In this document: piece by piece, positions 1-10,671 of the stretch
How the letters are laid out: each line of letters begins with the position of its first letter
How positions within the stretch are numbered: position 1 is the stretch's first letter
Origin: Phytoseiulus persimilis
Lineage: Eukaryota; Arthropoda; Arachnida; Mesostigmata; Phytoseiidae
Reading direction: 5' to 3'
Length of the DNA: 64,000 nucleotides
NCBI GenBank assembly: GCA_037576195.1
Contig: CM075101.1
Location: 2,852,001-2,916,000, forward strand
The notes under the pieces: generated by a model
What the model was told of the DNA's origin: nothing
The model's input: the letters and a program-made list of their open reading frames with translations, nothing else
Databases searched by the model: none
Position numbers and translations under genes: made by a program

Positions 1-329
1 CTTGTGGCGATTCCTGCGGGGTTGGGTATCGTCGTGCGGATTGTGGTTATCCGTGTTGTAGGTGTTGCCTCTGGTAGGTCGATGGCAATGCGGGTTAGGT
101 GTGACGGGGGGAGTTCAGTTGGTACTGCTGCTCCGTTGTTGTCGATCATCTCTAGTGGTCCGCTCTTTCTCGGTGTGTTTCGGTTTACGAACCGCTAGAA
201 CATCCTGGGGTATTTTTCGGTAAGGCGGGTTTCGAAGGAAAACAACAAACCACGAAACGCCGGCCTGCCGAGTTGGCGAGTGGGAGAGGGAAATGAGAGA
301 GGAGAAACTCGAAAGAGACTTACCAGGCA
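1..329. other. No gene recognised
   Basis: No family is recognised on either strand. A minus-strand frame stays open through 115-462 but resembles nothing I know and overlaps the 3' end of the Merlin transposase, so it is not called. Confidence 0.4.
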
Positions 330-1220
330 CTAGATCTGAAGACAATAAGTATGATCCTCCAGCGCGGTGATGGGGGACCTGGTGGAAGAAGTGGGATGGC
401 ACGCAGCGATCGCTGCCAACAATGCCTCGAAAGGTTCGAGTCCGTCCGAAGTTTGCCTCCACACAAATTCCACTGAATAGCTATCCAGCCTGGTGCGTGC
501 TGTTCCACATTGCATCTTGTTCCTCCACTTAGCAGTCCTCCACATGCGCACGACCGTCTGGGTGTGAACCCCGGTCACTGGGTCCACGAAATGGTACTTG
601 TGGTTGACAGTCAGATGACTGTAGCCGTGTGCTTTCAGGAAAGCAGATTGATATCCGCTCCAACAATCGCTGTGAATGATGGAGCCAGGTTCGATGTGGC
701 TCTGGATCGCCCGGAGCAGGGTCGGGGCTGTTCGATCGGGCACGGCTGTCACGAAACACCGTTTGCTCACGCGACAGATTCCACCGAATACCCATTGTTG
801 GGGGAGAATCCGGCCCGCGTGATTCTTCCGTTTGGAGAAAAGGCTCTCATCGATTTCTACGATGTGACCTGGGCCGCCGATCCTGCCTCGGTCTTGACGT
901 CGAAGATGATGGAAGCAGAGCTCGCGCGAAGATGCGCTCCACTGATGGTGGGCATCGGCCTGCATTCCCAACTGTGTCGAGCACCAGTTCACAGATGTCA
1001 TCTCATTCGCCCAGGCATGCAGGAAACGCACAATCTTCAAGAATGGCAAGCGGGTTCCCTCCAACCAACTGCCCACACGTAATCCCAGTTTCTTCCGACA
1101 CACATCACACCACCAGAATGTACGATCACTGTAGCACTTTAAAGAAAGTTCGTGTTCCTCGCTGCATTTCGGCTTCCTCGAATGAATGGCTTTTTCTTGA
1201 GGAAAGCTATAGCAGCGGCT
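330..1220 (-). pseudogene. Merlin / ISXO2-like DDE transposase, 5' incomplete
   Basis: Cut-and-paste transposase of the IS1016/Merlin group. The frame is open from about 1220 down to the stop at 330. It begins with a zinc-ribbon-like part (WWCDVCRKK after an earlier Cys), then GSWLEGTRLPF. The catalytic core follows: first Asp in VEIDESLFSKRK, second Asp in HSDCWSGYQ, then the family signature VNHKYHFVDPVTGVHTQT. At the third catalytic position, where the family has Glu (T-I-E-x-x-W), this copy reads T-V-V-R-M-W, one base from a Glu codon, so the protein is probably dead. A TGA at 1221-1223 closes the frame upstream. No upstream exon or terminal inverted repeats were found. Family assignment is confident; loss of activity is inference from the missing Glu. 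Confidence 0.82.
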
Positions 1221-1880
1221 TCAGAATGAGGTAAATTGAAGATTGACATGATGAGACGCATGCGAGGGAACTCTCAGAAATAAAAACATCTTGAGTGCGT
1301 TGTAGTTATAGCATATTCCGGTTTATTTCAAATTGGCGGCGGCGGCAGCGCCGCAGTTCGGTCATAAACTGCTGCTGGTGCTGCTTGCTGTCAGTCTGCT
1401 CGCATCGCTCCGCTCGCTCGCCGAAAACCTAACCTAACCTCACCCAATCCCCTCGCATGGCCATCAGGCCATTTGCTGTCAGTCTGTTTGCTTGGCTTCG
1501 CGCGCTCGCCAGTTCGAGCCCCTTGACTCGCTTTCCGCGACGCCAGCGGGCCGCTTTCGTCTGCTACGGCCAGCAGTAACTCGCTACCCACCTAACCGAC
1601 ATGAACCCATCCTGGCCCTCTCGTTTCTCGGGGTGGGGAGAATTTCATCCAGCGTTTTAGAGTCTCCCCTGTGTGTTTCCCTCTCGACCTCCTCTCTCAC
1701 GCCTTGCTGGGCTGCTGGGTGACGATCACAGTCCCGGAGCAAGGCTGATGGACGCATTCTTTTGGGAGGGAGAGAGAGCGCGCCAGCTATGAATTCCGAC
1801 GGTTCTGTAGTACGGACCGGCCAGGCACCTTCGGGGCAGGCAGAGTACTTCGGCTAAGCGCCTACGGGCCCGGCGAAGTA

Positions 1881-3080
1881 CTTTCAACACGCACTGTCCA
1901 CGGTGAGCGCCTTCTGAGCTCCTATAGTGCTGAGCATAATGCGCTCGTTCTAACGACCGCTAGCTCGCTTCAGCTGCTTAACGACGCTGTGATGATGCAC
2001 GCGGACGCCACCTACAAAGTTGTTCCCAGGAATTTGTGTTCGCAGTTATTCACCATCCATGGGAACTGGCAGGGTCACGTCGGGATGGTGGCTTGTGCTC
2101 TCATGAATTCCGCGTCGGCCCCTGCCTACAGGTGGGTGTTCGGGTGTTTGAAAGCAGCCAGTCCAGGTTTGGCTGTCCAGCAGTTCATGAGTGATTGGGA
2201 TAGTTCGATCAGGGCCGCAGCCCAATCGGAATTCCCTCATGCTCTAGAACGAGGCTGTCTGTTCCATTACGCGCAAAGCGTAATTCGAATGGCCAGGTCT
2301 CCTATAATCGGTTTGGCTGCGGAGCCTCGTGGTCCGGGGGAAGTACAGTAACACGTTCTGCGCTTCTGTGCTCTGCCCCTCCTGCCTTCCGCCCAGATCA
2401 GGCCTGCCTTCGAAGACTGTGCAGCTGCGGCGGCGGAACTTGCGCATCCGCAACTCGAGATACTCGCGAACTACGTGCGTACCTTTTGGTTAACTCGGGT
2501 CGGGCCCGACGATCTCTCAGTTTACAGGATAATCGCACGCCCAAAAAACGCCGTGGAATCAAACAAAGCTGCAGTGCGACGCCGTTTGGGTACACACGCC
2601 GCAGTTTGAAATTTGATTTCACTGATCCTGGAGATGGCGGCAGACATAATCATCGACCAGAAGATCCATCGCGGCGGGACCATGCACATCAGATCGAGGC
2701 CGAGTCGGGCAACAAGACTCAACGAACTCAACAGTTCGCAGTCTTGGAATTTATTGGATGCCGAGCAAATCTCTCCACTACAATTTATTAATCGGGTCAA
2801 GTTCAGAGTTGGAGCCTCCTCCGCGCGTCACGGACTCTTCCAAATCACGGGTGACGACGCCGGTATTGGGAACCCCGAAGATCCCGCGAGTCAAGCACCT
2901 GATGATTTGGACATACCGGAAGAGGAGCCCGAGCCTCCTGCAGTATTAGCAGACAGCGAAGAGGAACACGCATTCCGGATTTGGAGCACTGGCTCGTGGA
3001 AAACGACCACGTGTACGAAGGATTCCCTGGCGACCATTCCTACGCAGCTCGACCTCTTTGAATCTGCAGTTTACCATTAA
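1881..3080 (+). pseudogene. MULE (Mutator-like) transposase relic
   Basis: One reading frame runs through the region, broken only by TAA at 2349-2351 and TGA at 2607-2609. It is open back to 1749, but recognisable sequence starts near 1930. Landmarks are DATYKVVP (first catalytic Asp), TIHGNWQGHVGMVACALMN, FMSDWDSSIR (second Asp), GCLFHYAQSVIRM, LPLLPSAQIRPAFED, NYVRTFW and NAVESNKAAVRRR. The Glu in the last is a plausible third catalytic residue. The order and spacing match animal MULE transposases. The TGA falls where the family has Trp (TGG), a one-base change. Downstream coding continues acidic (PEEEPEPPAVLADSEEE) to a stop at 3080. No start codon, zinc finger or TIRs were identified, so the 5' end is missing or unrecognised. 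Confidence 0.78.
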
Positions 3081-4639
3081 TTTCTAGGTCTCGCAGGTCT
3101 CATATCCAGATTAGCGTTCAATGTTTTTGTTTTTCAGAGTTCATGGGCTGAGTAGCATATTTTATCGATTGTGGGTCCCTTTCACAGACTCGCAGCCAAT
3201 TTCTTCGTTTACCAGGGTCCAGAGGTTGTGGAGAATCATTTACCATTCGCGGGTTCCTCTTACAGACAGGCGGCGAATTTTTGAATTTTAGAGTTCACGG
3301 GTTGGGAGCATGCTTTATCGCTCGCGGGTTCCTCTTACAGACCAGCGGGGAATGTTTGCTGCGGGAAATCTATACGTCATCCAAAAATGAAATCATCGAA
3401 CTATGGAAGGTGCACTCTACAGACTCGAATCCAATGTTCTCCTCCACGGTCCGTTTGTTCCGCCGGGGTCCACTACTCTGCATTTCCTGATTCTATGTCT
3501 TCAACTGTCTTTATCTTTACTCTAATCTCTAATTCTCTATCAAGTCAAAATGTAACACTCAAGAGGAAAGCTCCACGAGAAACTCATTCCGAGCAATGAT
3601 GAAGAAGATGTTCTTACACCTAGCTGAGCCATCTCAGCGGTGGGGTGCAGCCATCTGTCCTGAGCAGAGAAATTCGAGGCGCTCTGAAGCTGCTTCCTTT
3701 TCCGTATGATCTGAAATCCGAACTGAGCATGGAGAAAGAAAGCTTCTGCCCCTGATAGAAATGCCTTACAGTGACCGCGATATAGATCATTTCCATCCGG
3801 CGGACTGAGTTATAATTCGAGCTGCCATGAGATAGGGAGATCACTCTCTACCTGCAGTTTCCGTCAAGCATATCGCTCCCACAATCTCGAAGTCCGAGTA
3901 CGAATGTTTCTCTTCCTATTCTATTCAGGATAGACCGAACTCGATGAAAATTGTTAGACTTCGCCAATTTTCGAAGTACAAATGCTGTTCCCAGCGTTCC
4001 GTTCACAGCACGGTCGACTCTGGCGTCCAACAAGTGAGGACAATCTCCAAGGAACGATCCAGGTCTTCGAGCTGTCTTGGCGCTCGCTGACGGAATGTTC
4101 ACGTTCGAAAGGACTCCTGTACTCTTTACTCCAGATATTCCATGAATCCCATTCGACAAAAAGTCCGCGTGGGCCAGACTCAGAGTCCAGGCTGATGGAC
4201 GCTTAGCGGCGAGCGGCCGGTTCTCATTGAGGGGAGCTTGGTTGTATTCCTCGCCTACAAGGATGAGGCAGCTCTCGGCGCGCGTTTCTCCCGACGTCAC
4301 GGCTTTCACACTCGAATGCAACCGAGATGCAGCAAATTCGCAGGCGGGGCGAATCGAGTGTCTGAAACGGGGCCCAAACTTCCAAGTTTCTCAGTATTCC
4401 ATCGGATTCGGATCTCCAAGGGATTTAGCGGTGTAGAAAGTCTCCGAAACATGGGACGGATGCATCCAATGTCCATTTGTGGCCCACGGATGAATTTCGT
4501 CCTCGTCACTTGACTCCCGGTATGAACATGATGGCGACACTCGGCGAATGAGTGGGTGTCTCACAGAACCCTCCGAAATTCGGATTCAGCGCGCTCAGTT
4601 TCCGTCTGCAGGAATGCATTCATTAGCTGATCGCCGGGA
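3081..4639. other. Unassigned interval between MULE and LINE-A copy 1
   Basis: Apart from the tandem repeat, nothing is recognised. A 157-codon minus-strand frame at 3848-4321 is open but has no domain I recognise, and neither of its ends shows a promoter or poly(A) signal; it is as likely chance as gene. Confidence 0.35.
3160..3430 (+). repeat. Diverged tandem repeat, about 77-bp period
   Basis: The phrase GGGTTCCTCTTACAGAC recurs at about 3253 and 3330, with a diverged first copy (GGGTCCCTTTCACAGAC) near 3172. Each is followed by a related GCGGxGAATTT block, giving about three units of 75-80 bp. No coding potential is seen. Confidence 0.5.
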
Positions 4640-5689
4640 CTGTGATACGGACCCGGGCTGCTCGGTAGTCTATCTCGGCGTTGATCTTGTCGGGTTCGGA
4701 TTGAGACGCGCGGGCTGCTCTCCATTGTCTGTTTTTGATTTTTCGGATCTTTACAAGTTCGGAGATGCGTTCAGAGTATACCATTGGTCGGTCTCTGACT
4801 TTTATTGTGCGACTGGTACATTGCATGCTGTCGTGAATGGATTTACGCAGTTGATCGTTAGTGGTTTCTGCCTGCTCGCGTTTTTGTTGGAGTTCTTCGC
4901 AGATTTGTATGCTTGCTCTTTTGGGGTCAGTCAGCGTCACTTTGCGGGGCTGAGTTGAAAGAGCTGTTCGGTTTATGTTGATCTGTACTCTGAGCAGGTT
5001 ATGGTCACTTATTGTTGTGATTTCTCTACGTTCATCGATATGCATCCAGTTGACTTTCTCAAGCGCGTTGGCGTTGACTATGATTATGTCGATTGCAGAC
5101 TTGCCCCTTGTTAGACGTCCCTCACACTTTCGTGTAGTAAGGAGGGTGGTGTATCCAACTTCGGTGGTGAAGCCTTCTAAGAGTTTGCCTCTGTGTTTGT
5201 TGACGCTGCCAAGTTGCTGGAGGTGCGCGTCTGCATCGCCGCCGAGAAGCACACAGTCGGTGTCCGTGCATCTCTGCTTAATAAAGTCTTTCAGTGAGTC
5301 GAAGATTTTTTTTCCTTCAACTTTGCTTCGGTGGGCTATGTAATATGAGATGATTATCGATCTATTAGATCCCACTTGTGTTGCTCGTGCCACCAAGTCA
5401 TCCCCTTTATCGACCCATAGTTGACACAGGTTGTTGGATGTCAGGATTCCGACCACCTCGTGTGGGTAGATTCGGTGGCTGCCTTTGCGGTTGCTGAAGC
5501 TGTACTGGTATCCCTGCATGGGTGGGCACGACTCGTTGTTCATTAGGCGTGTTTCGGATAGAAGCATTATGCTAATGTTTCTATCTGTTAGAACGTCTCT
5601 TTCTAGTGAGGCCCATTTGGCTCCATTGAATTCAGTACCATTAATGTTTAGTATTCCAAATGTACATACTTTATTCTTGAATTCGGATC
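4624..5689 (-). pseudogene. LINE-A ORF2 endonuclease domain
   Basis: Endonuclease/exonuclease/phosphatase-fold domain that nicks target DNA for target-primed reverse transcription. The frame is open back past the first internal Met, up to the foldback insertion at 5690. It shows TFGILNINGTEFNGAKWASL (start of the fold), IMLLSETRL (Glu), VLLGGDADAH (the GDxNxH motif, with Asp for Asn) and TISDHNLL (terminal SDH motif). The basic linker that normally leads to RT follows, ending at DYRAARVRI, after which the family sequence stops. The GDADAH variant contrasts with GGDANAH in copy 2. Confidence 0.82.
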
Positions 5690-6633
5690 TACAGGGTGGC
5701 TTTCTTTAGTCGGGAATTCTCGAGCCCGATTTTGTTTTGGCCATAACATCGTCAATTTTTGGAAATTTTTTGGAAATTCAAAAATCAAACAGTGATCGAT
5801 AGAGGATATCGAGGCGGTCATTTTGATACAAAATTCAAGAGGATCCGGTAAAAATCCCGGTCAGGAGATGGTTTTGAAAATGACCCTTCCTTTTTTTTCG
5901 AGGTCTTCCTAAAAGTTATCGTAAAAACGTCAATATTCATCGGATCGGACTCGTGGGGGTAGCATTCGACGCGAAAAAGGAAGCCCGTCATTCGCCGGAA
6001 AACCGAGCGAAGTTATCTCATTTCCCCGAAGAATGGCGAGCGATCGTATCAACCCCTTTTTCAAGGCCTTGCCCATTGGCTAATTTCGTTTTCCTCGCTT
6101 TTCCCCGCATTTCTTCTCGTAACTCCTCAACGAGGCAGAATCGGAGGTATCTCCCCCGGTGGAAATTACTCAGAAATGGGTGAATCATGCGAACATTAAG
6201 CTGCGAGGTCGATCCGATGATTTTTGATTTTCACCGGAAATCACCCATGCTCAGGATTCCGCCCTCGGTTGCCAAAATCACCCTCGACACCAAAGGAATT
6301 CTCGATACGATCGGTTGCCATTTTTCGGAGACACGAGATAACTTCAATCGGTTTTGTGGCGAATGACCGGCTTCCTTTTGGGCGTCGGATGCGACCCGCA
6401 CGAGTCCGATCCGATAAATATTAACGTTTTTACGATAACTTTTAAGAAGACCTCGAAAAAAAAAAGGGTCATTTTCAAAACCATCTCCTGACCGGGATTT
6501 TTACCGGATCCTCCTGAATTTTGTATCAAAATGACCGCCTCGATATCCTCTATCGATCACTCTTTGATTTTTGAAGTTATGGCCAAAACAAGATCGGGCT
6601 CGAAAATTCCCGACTAAAAAAAGCCACCCTGTA
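5690..6633. mobile_element. Foldback (long-TIR) mariner-type MITE, copy 1
   Basis: Element of 940 bp starting CAGGGTGGCTTTCTTTAGTC and ending in the inverse, AAAGCCACCCTG. It is flanked by TA on both sides (5690-5691 and 6632-6633), as for Tc1/mariner-type insertion. The two arms are inverted copies for about 350 bp each around a unique centre of about 200 bp, so the single strand would form a very long hairpin. No transposase is encoded. A second copy of the same structure is at 46164-47087. It interrupts LINE-A copy 1 just 5' of the endonuclease. Confidence 0.88.
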
Positions 6634-6801
6634 GTATTAGTAGGTACACCGGTAGAGTGTGTGGGCCTGACTCCCTGTCATCGTGCTATCTTCGGTCTCA
6701 CCGCTTTGTGTGCAGGATCCGCTCCGCTTCGATGATCGCCTCCCGGGGGCTTGGGTGCTTGGTTCCCTTGCCTGTCCGTGGGTCGGGGGGGTTGTCGCTG
6801 C

Positions 6802-7882
6802 CAGTGGCGTAGCCAGGATTCTCTCTGGGGAGGGGCTGAATTTTTTTCCAGTGGACTGCGGTTCCTGCCCGAGGGGCACCCTTCCCCTCTTCATATGGTC
6901 AGCATCATTTCTGAAGTTATCTCCCGCTTATCGGTACATGCTGTCAATTTTCCGTGAAGCAGTTTGCGCTACACTGATCAAACATTTTGACTGCGATCAA
7001 GCAATATCGTCGCCTCTTGAAGAATGTCGTTGGCTGTCTCTGGAGTGTCCCTCGTTGGTTCTGCTACATGTCCGTTTTCACTTCAGCTCCACGAAATCCA
7101 CGTGGAATTTCACCTTCGGATGCTTCTGAAGCCCTTCTCGTGGATTGCGTATCATCTCCTCGAATCTGAATCTGTTTCGGGTCTAGCAGACGGTCCGCTA
7201 TGCGCTTGTAGACACTCGAAGACGGTCTTTTGGGTTCTTAAGGACGGTTTCGTAGACACCGGTATACATCAAAGCACCTCCTTAGACACAGAAGCGTACA
7301 GTCAGATCGATCTTGGAGTCACTCCCTTAGACTCCGAAGAGCATGGTCAGATCCTGAAATCAGCTCGTTAGACTCCGAGAAGGATGGTCGACGCCGGAAT
7401 CACCTCCTCAGACCCTAGAAAGTTAGGTAAGATCGGTCCCGAAATCACCTCCTTAGACCCAGGGAAATGAGGTCAGATCGATCCCGAGATCAGCTCCGTA
7501 AACTCCGAAAAGTATGGTCAGATCGACCCCATATTCACCGTGATAGACTCCAAAACGTTGATAATTTTGCACGATGAGTCAACTCTATAGTCTCAGAAAA
7601 GTTTGATCAGATCGATGCCGGAATCAGCTCTCTAGACTCCGAAAAGAGTGGTCGGATCAACCCCGGAATCCCCTCCTCAGACTCTGAAAAGCGTCGACAT
7701 ATCCACGCCGGACAGTTTAACAAAGTGACACACGAAGCGGAATATATATAGTAAGGATAATACTCGTTCTCTAAAGACTGGAGATCCAACATTCTATTCG
7801 GGAACTCGACTGAGATAGTATGAACTCGAAAGTTCTGGGGAGGGGCTAAAGCCTGCTCAGCCCCCCCCTGGCTACGCCACTG
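6802..7882. mobile_element. Non-autonomous hAT element (MITE) with 8-bp TSD
   Basis: Ends are CAGTGGCGTAGCCAGG and its exact inverse CCTGGCTACGCCACTG. Both ends are flanked by GTCGCTGC (6794-6801 and 7883-7890), a perfect 8-bp target duplication as expected for hAT. The 1081-bp interior has no transposase. About 450 bp of it is a degenerate array related to the 45-bp minisatellite. Subterminal GGGGAGGGGCT occurs near both ends. It lies inside LINE-A ORF1. Confidence 0.92.
7240..7690. repeat. Degenerate ~45-60 bp minisatellite-like array inside the hAT MITE
   Basis: Repeated phrases of the type 'GGTCAGATCGaTCCcGgAATCACcTCcttAGACTCcgaAAa' recur about eight times. They resemble, in inverted orientation, the unit GATTCCGGGACCAATCTGA...CCAACTCTGGAGG of the arrays at 20557-20952 and 27612-28107, suggesting common origin. 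Confidence 0.6.
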
Positions 7883-9734
7883 GTCGCTGCTGACGTTGTT
7901 GGCCGCCGGAGGGACCCGCTCTGTGGGTTTCGGCTCTGTCGTCATCCCCGCCCCTCGGCCAGTAGTCATACCACTGTTCTGGCGAGTGTGGTCGTAAGGT
8001 AATTCGCTGCCTCTCAGCAGCGTTTTCACCCGACCATCTCGGTGGTCGGTGTGTGCCTCTTTGCATCGCAGGAGTGAACTGCGGTTGTCTGTCTCGGGTT
8101 CGGTCCGGGACAGACGCCGGTCCTGGTTGATCTCTCGATCCCTTTGCGGGACTGGGATCGTTGTTGCTGCTGCTGCTGTTGCACCGTGGGCACTTGGCTC
8201 GGCCAACTTTTGCAATGGCTTCTCCGAGTGCCTCCTGTTTCTGGTTGGCGAGCTCAAGTGCCTTTTTGCGGTCTTCAGATTTGTTCTGAAAACTCCGTTA
8301 ACACTCTTGGCGCTTTGCACAGAGCAGTTCTCGGTCCGCTTCTGTTAGGCTAAGCGCCTCTTCGATGAATCGTTTCATTCGAATGAAACAGATTCTGAGA
8401 CCTATCGTCTTGTATCGGATCTCGGTAGGGTCGTCGGGCACGAGGATGGTGACGTTACGCGGGTCGCCCGATATCAGCCTCAGATCGATCGGCGTAACGC
8501 TCGCGTCCCTGACGGTTGGTGAGGCCAGGATCTGTGAGTTAACAGCAGCGACATTCGGAGTCGTGCTGTGCTCTAGCATGGTGCACCACGCCACGGAAAG
8601 TACCCCTGGCAGGTTCTTGGCTGTTCCCAGCGGCGTGATGATGCTACTGGCTACCTCATCGATACTTGGACCGCTCTTTGCGAGCTCGACAAGATCGTTG
8701 ACACCGACATGACAGACAATGTGGACTTGTCTGCTGGGGTTTGCCATGAGGTATTTTCGAGCCTCGGCATTCGCTCGCGAGACATTCATGTCGCTCGTGC
8801 AGACGAATTGGCCGAACATGGATCGACCTGCGAACCCTGCGAATAGGTCGACGTCGGGGTGTCCGAACTTGAGCTTGGGAAACCTCTATCGCTGTATAGT
8901 AGTATACAGGCATCGCTGGTCTCCACAGTCTGCTCCGGCTCTTCTCCGCCGACATCCATGCGGCAGAGTGCAGTTGCAGCATCGTCTGCCGCCCTATCGA
9001 CTTCGTTGCTACTATGAGATTTTCGGGCTTCTCGAAGCTGAGTTCGTAGCGATTCTAGCTCGCGACGTTGTGCTTCCCCCTGTTCGGTTAGGGTTAGCAC
9101 TGTTTGTTCACTTTCAGCGAGAGCCTCGTAGGTGTGCTCAAGCTTGATGTGGGCGTCCAAGGCAGCCTGTTCGGAGGTCCCTCGGGCTTTGACCAGTTTG
9201 CCCAGTCTTGCCCTCAGTTTCCCGAGTGTGCAACAACCGTTTTCCGCCGCCATCGAAACAACGAATTCGGTGCAGGCCGCACACGCGCTGGGGTTAGTCA
9301 TTTCGGCGATCTGATTTTAGAGTTCGCGTTTCACCCCAGACAGCCACCTGATCGATTAATTGATATTTTGTCCACTTCTGAGAATATGAATGAATTACTG
9401 ATGGGGCATCCACAGCTTCATCTTTCACGTGTTCCAGTGTTCCACGGGCGCACAACGAGGGTGGATTCAAAGAGCCCTGTTCTACAAAGTATACATTTGG
9501 GACAGCATCAGTGGATGGCGGGAGTCTCCTGTGGCATTTTGACTCTCTCTCTCCTCTTTGCCTCTTTCCAGCCCGTCGAATAAGTGTGAATAGCTTTGCA
9601 AGTGGGTGAGGGGATTAATCGGTAAACTGGGCTTCGGCAAACTGAGTTTCGGTAAAGTGGGTCTCGGTGAAATGGATTTCAGTGAACCCGGTATACGCCG
9701 TCGGGGGAAATCCCTCCGCTGCCTGCATTTCGGA

Positions 9735-10395
9735 TTGATAAGACGGCTCCATTCACAATAACGGGGGACTTTGCAGGTCCAATTTACGTTAGGAACACTG
9801 AAGGTTCAAAAGTGAAAAGTTACATAGTCTTATCCGTGTGCGCAGTAACGAGAGGAGTTCACTTGGATTTGACTCCAGACTTGACGACATACGAATTCAT
9901 GCTATGTTTGAGAAAATTCATGAGTAGGTTCCCGTCAGTCTCAAAATTCGTGTCGGATAACGCAAGCACTTTCAAGAGGAAGAGCTGCGTTCCTTCATCT
10001 CTAATATATCGAAGCCAGAAGTTCAGATCCTGCTGGGGGAACATCACGCGGAATGGGAATTCATTGTCGATAGGGCTCCTGTACAGGAAGCTTGGTGGGA
10101 GCGTATCGTGCAATTGGTCAAAAGACCTCTTCGGAAGGTGCTGGGAAAAGCGATTCTGGAATTCCGAGAGCTTGAGTCGATTTTCGCGGAGATAGAATTA
10201 AGCATCAACTTACGATCAATCACTGCATTGCCACCAGAGCTTTGTGCAGTGAGGGCTTTCTGCCCTGGAGATTTGATTTGGGGCTATCATGCAAAATCAA
10301 GGTTTCCCGATTCGTCTAAAATAGCGGAATGTGGCTCGAGGGAAGAGGCGATTCTTTTGTCAAAAGCATGGCGGAGACGGTAAACGATTCTAAAC
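9735..10395 (+). pseudogene. BEL/Pao integrase fragment
   Basis: Readable as FRIDKTAPFTITGDFAGPIY (first catalytic Asp region), YIVLSVCAVTRGVHLDL, LTTYEFMLCLRKFMSRF and FVSDNASTF (second Asp region). After a frameshift near 10000-10110 it continues with VKRPLRKVLGKAILEFRELE, SINLRSIT and PGDLIWGY. This is the integrase core of BEL/Pao pol, matching the order at 24800-25450 but clearly diverged from it. No LTRs are attached. The next 265 bp to 10660 hold nothing recognised. Confidence 0.75.
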
Positions 10396-10671
10396 GGATT
10401 TTGGAAGCGATGTCAAATAGATTATTCACAACAACTTCGGTCCGCCCATGAACGTGAACAGAGAAAAGGGAATAGCCTGAAATCGGGAGACATCTGTTTA
10501 TTGAGCGACCCGAGCCCAAATAGAAGTTTCTGGCCTCTGTGCCGAATCGTGAATTTGTTTAGTGGAGAGCGTACAGATCTACGTCAACGTTCATGTATGA
10601 ATATCTTGTCTTTTTATTGCGCAAGTATCCAAATAATAGATAAATGGTTGGGATCCTAGAATTATCCGATG

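Larger units (their letters stand above)
6698..9301 (-). pseudogene. LINE-A ORF1: coiled coil plus SGNH/esterase-like domain
   Basis: ORF1 protein, expected to bind the LINE RNA. It starts at the ATG of 9301-9299. The first ~130 codons are heptad-like and charged (coiled coil, LTLTEQGEAQRRELESLRTQ). A frameshift near 8870-8890 leads into an esterase-like domain with CHVGVNDL (SGNH block III), VAAVNSQIL and DDPTEIRYKTIG. The Ser-containing block I is altered (FAGFAGRSM). Another frameshift near 8310 leads to a basic, Gln/Arg-rich tail split by the hAT MITE at 6802-7882. Across the 8-bp target duplication the frame rejoins and ends with TGA at 6698-6700. Esterase-like ORF1 domains are known from CR1 and L2 elements. 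Confidence 0.68.
4640..9310 (-). mobile_element. LINE family A, copy 1 (CR1/L2-like, 3' truncated)
   Basis: Non-LTR retrotransposon on the minus strand. From its 5' end it has ORF1 (coiled coil plus esterase-like domain) and then ORF2 starting with an apurinic-type endonuclease. It stops abruptly near 4645, before the reverse transcriptase. Two DNA transposons sit inside it (5690-6633 and 6802-7882); removing them rejoins the coding frames. A second, diverged copy of the family lies at 28215-49445 and supplies the reverse transcriptase missing here. Assignment to a CR1/L2-type clade rests on the esterase-like ORF1 and is inference. Confidence 0.8.

Noticed and set aside
510-1082. 190-codon plus-strand frame at the Merlin locus
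   Set aside because: Antisense shadow of the recognisable transposase.
1427-1442. CCTAACCTAACCT resembling arthropod telomere repeat (TTAGG)n
   Set aside because: Only about two and a half units, in the middle of unrelated sequence; no longer tract nearby.
3848-4321. 157-codon minus-strand frame
   Set aside because: No domain, promoter, poly(A) signal or codon pattern to support it; left unassigned.
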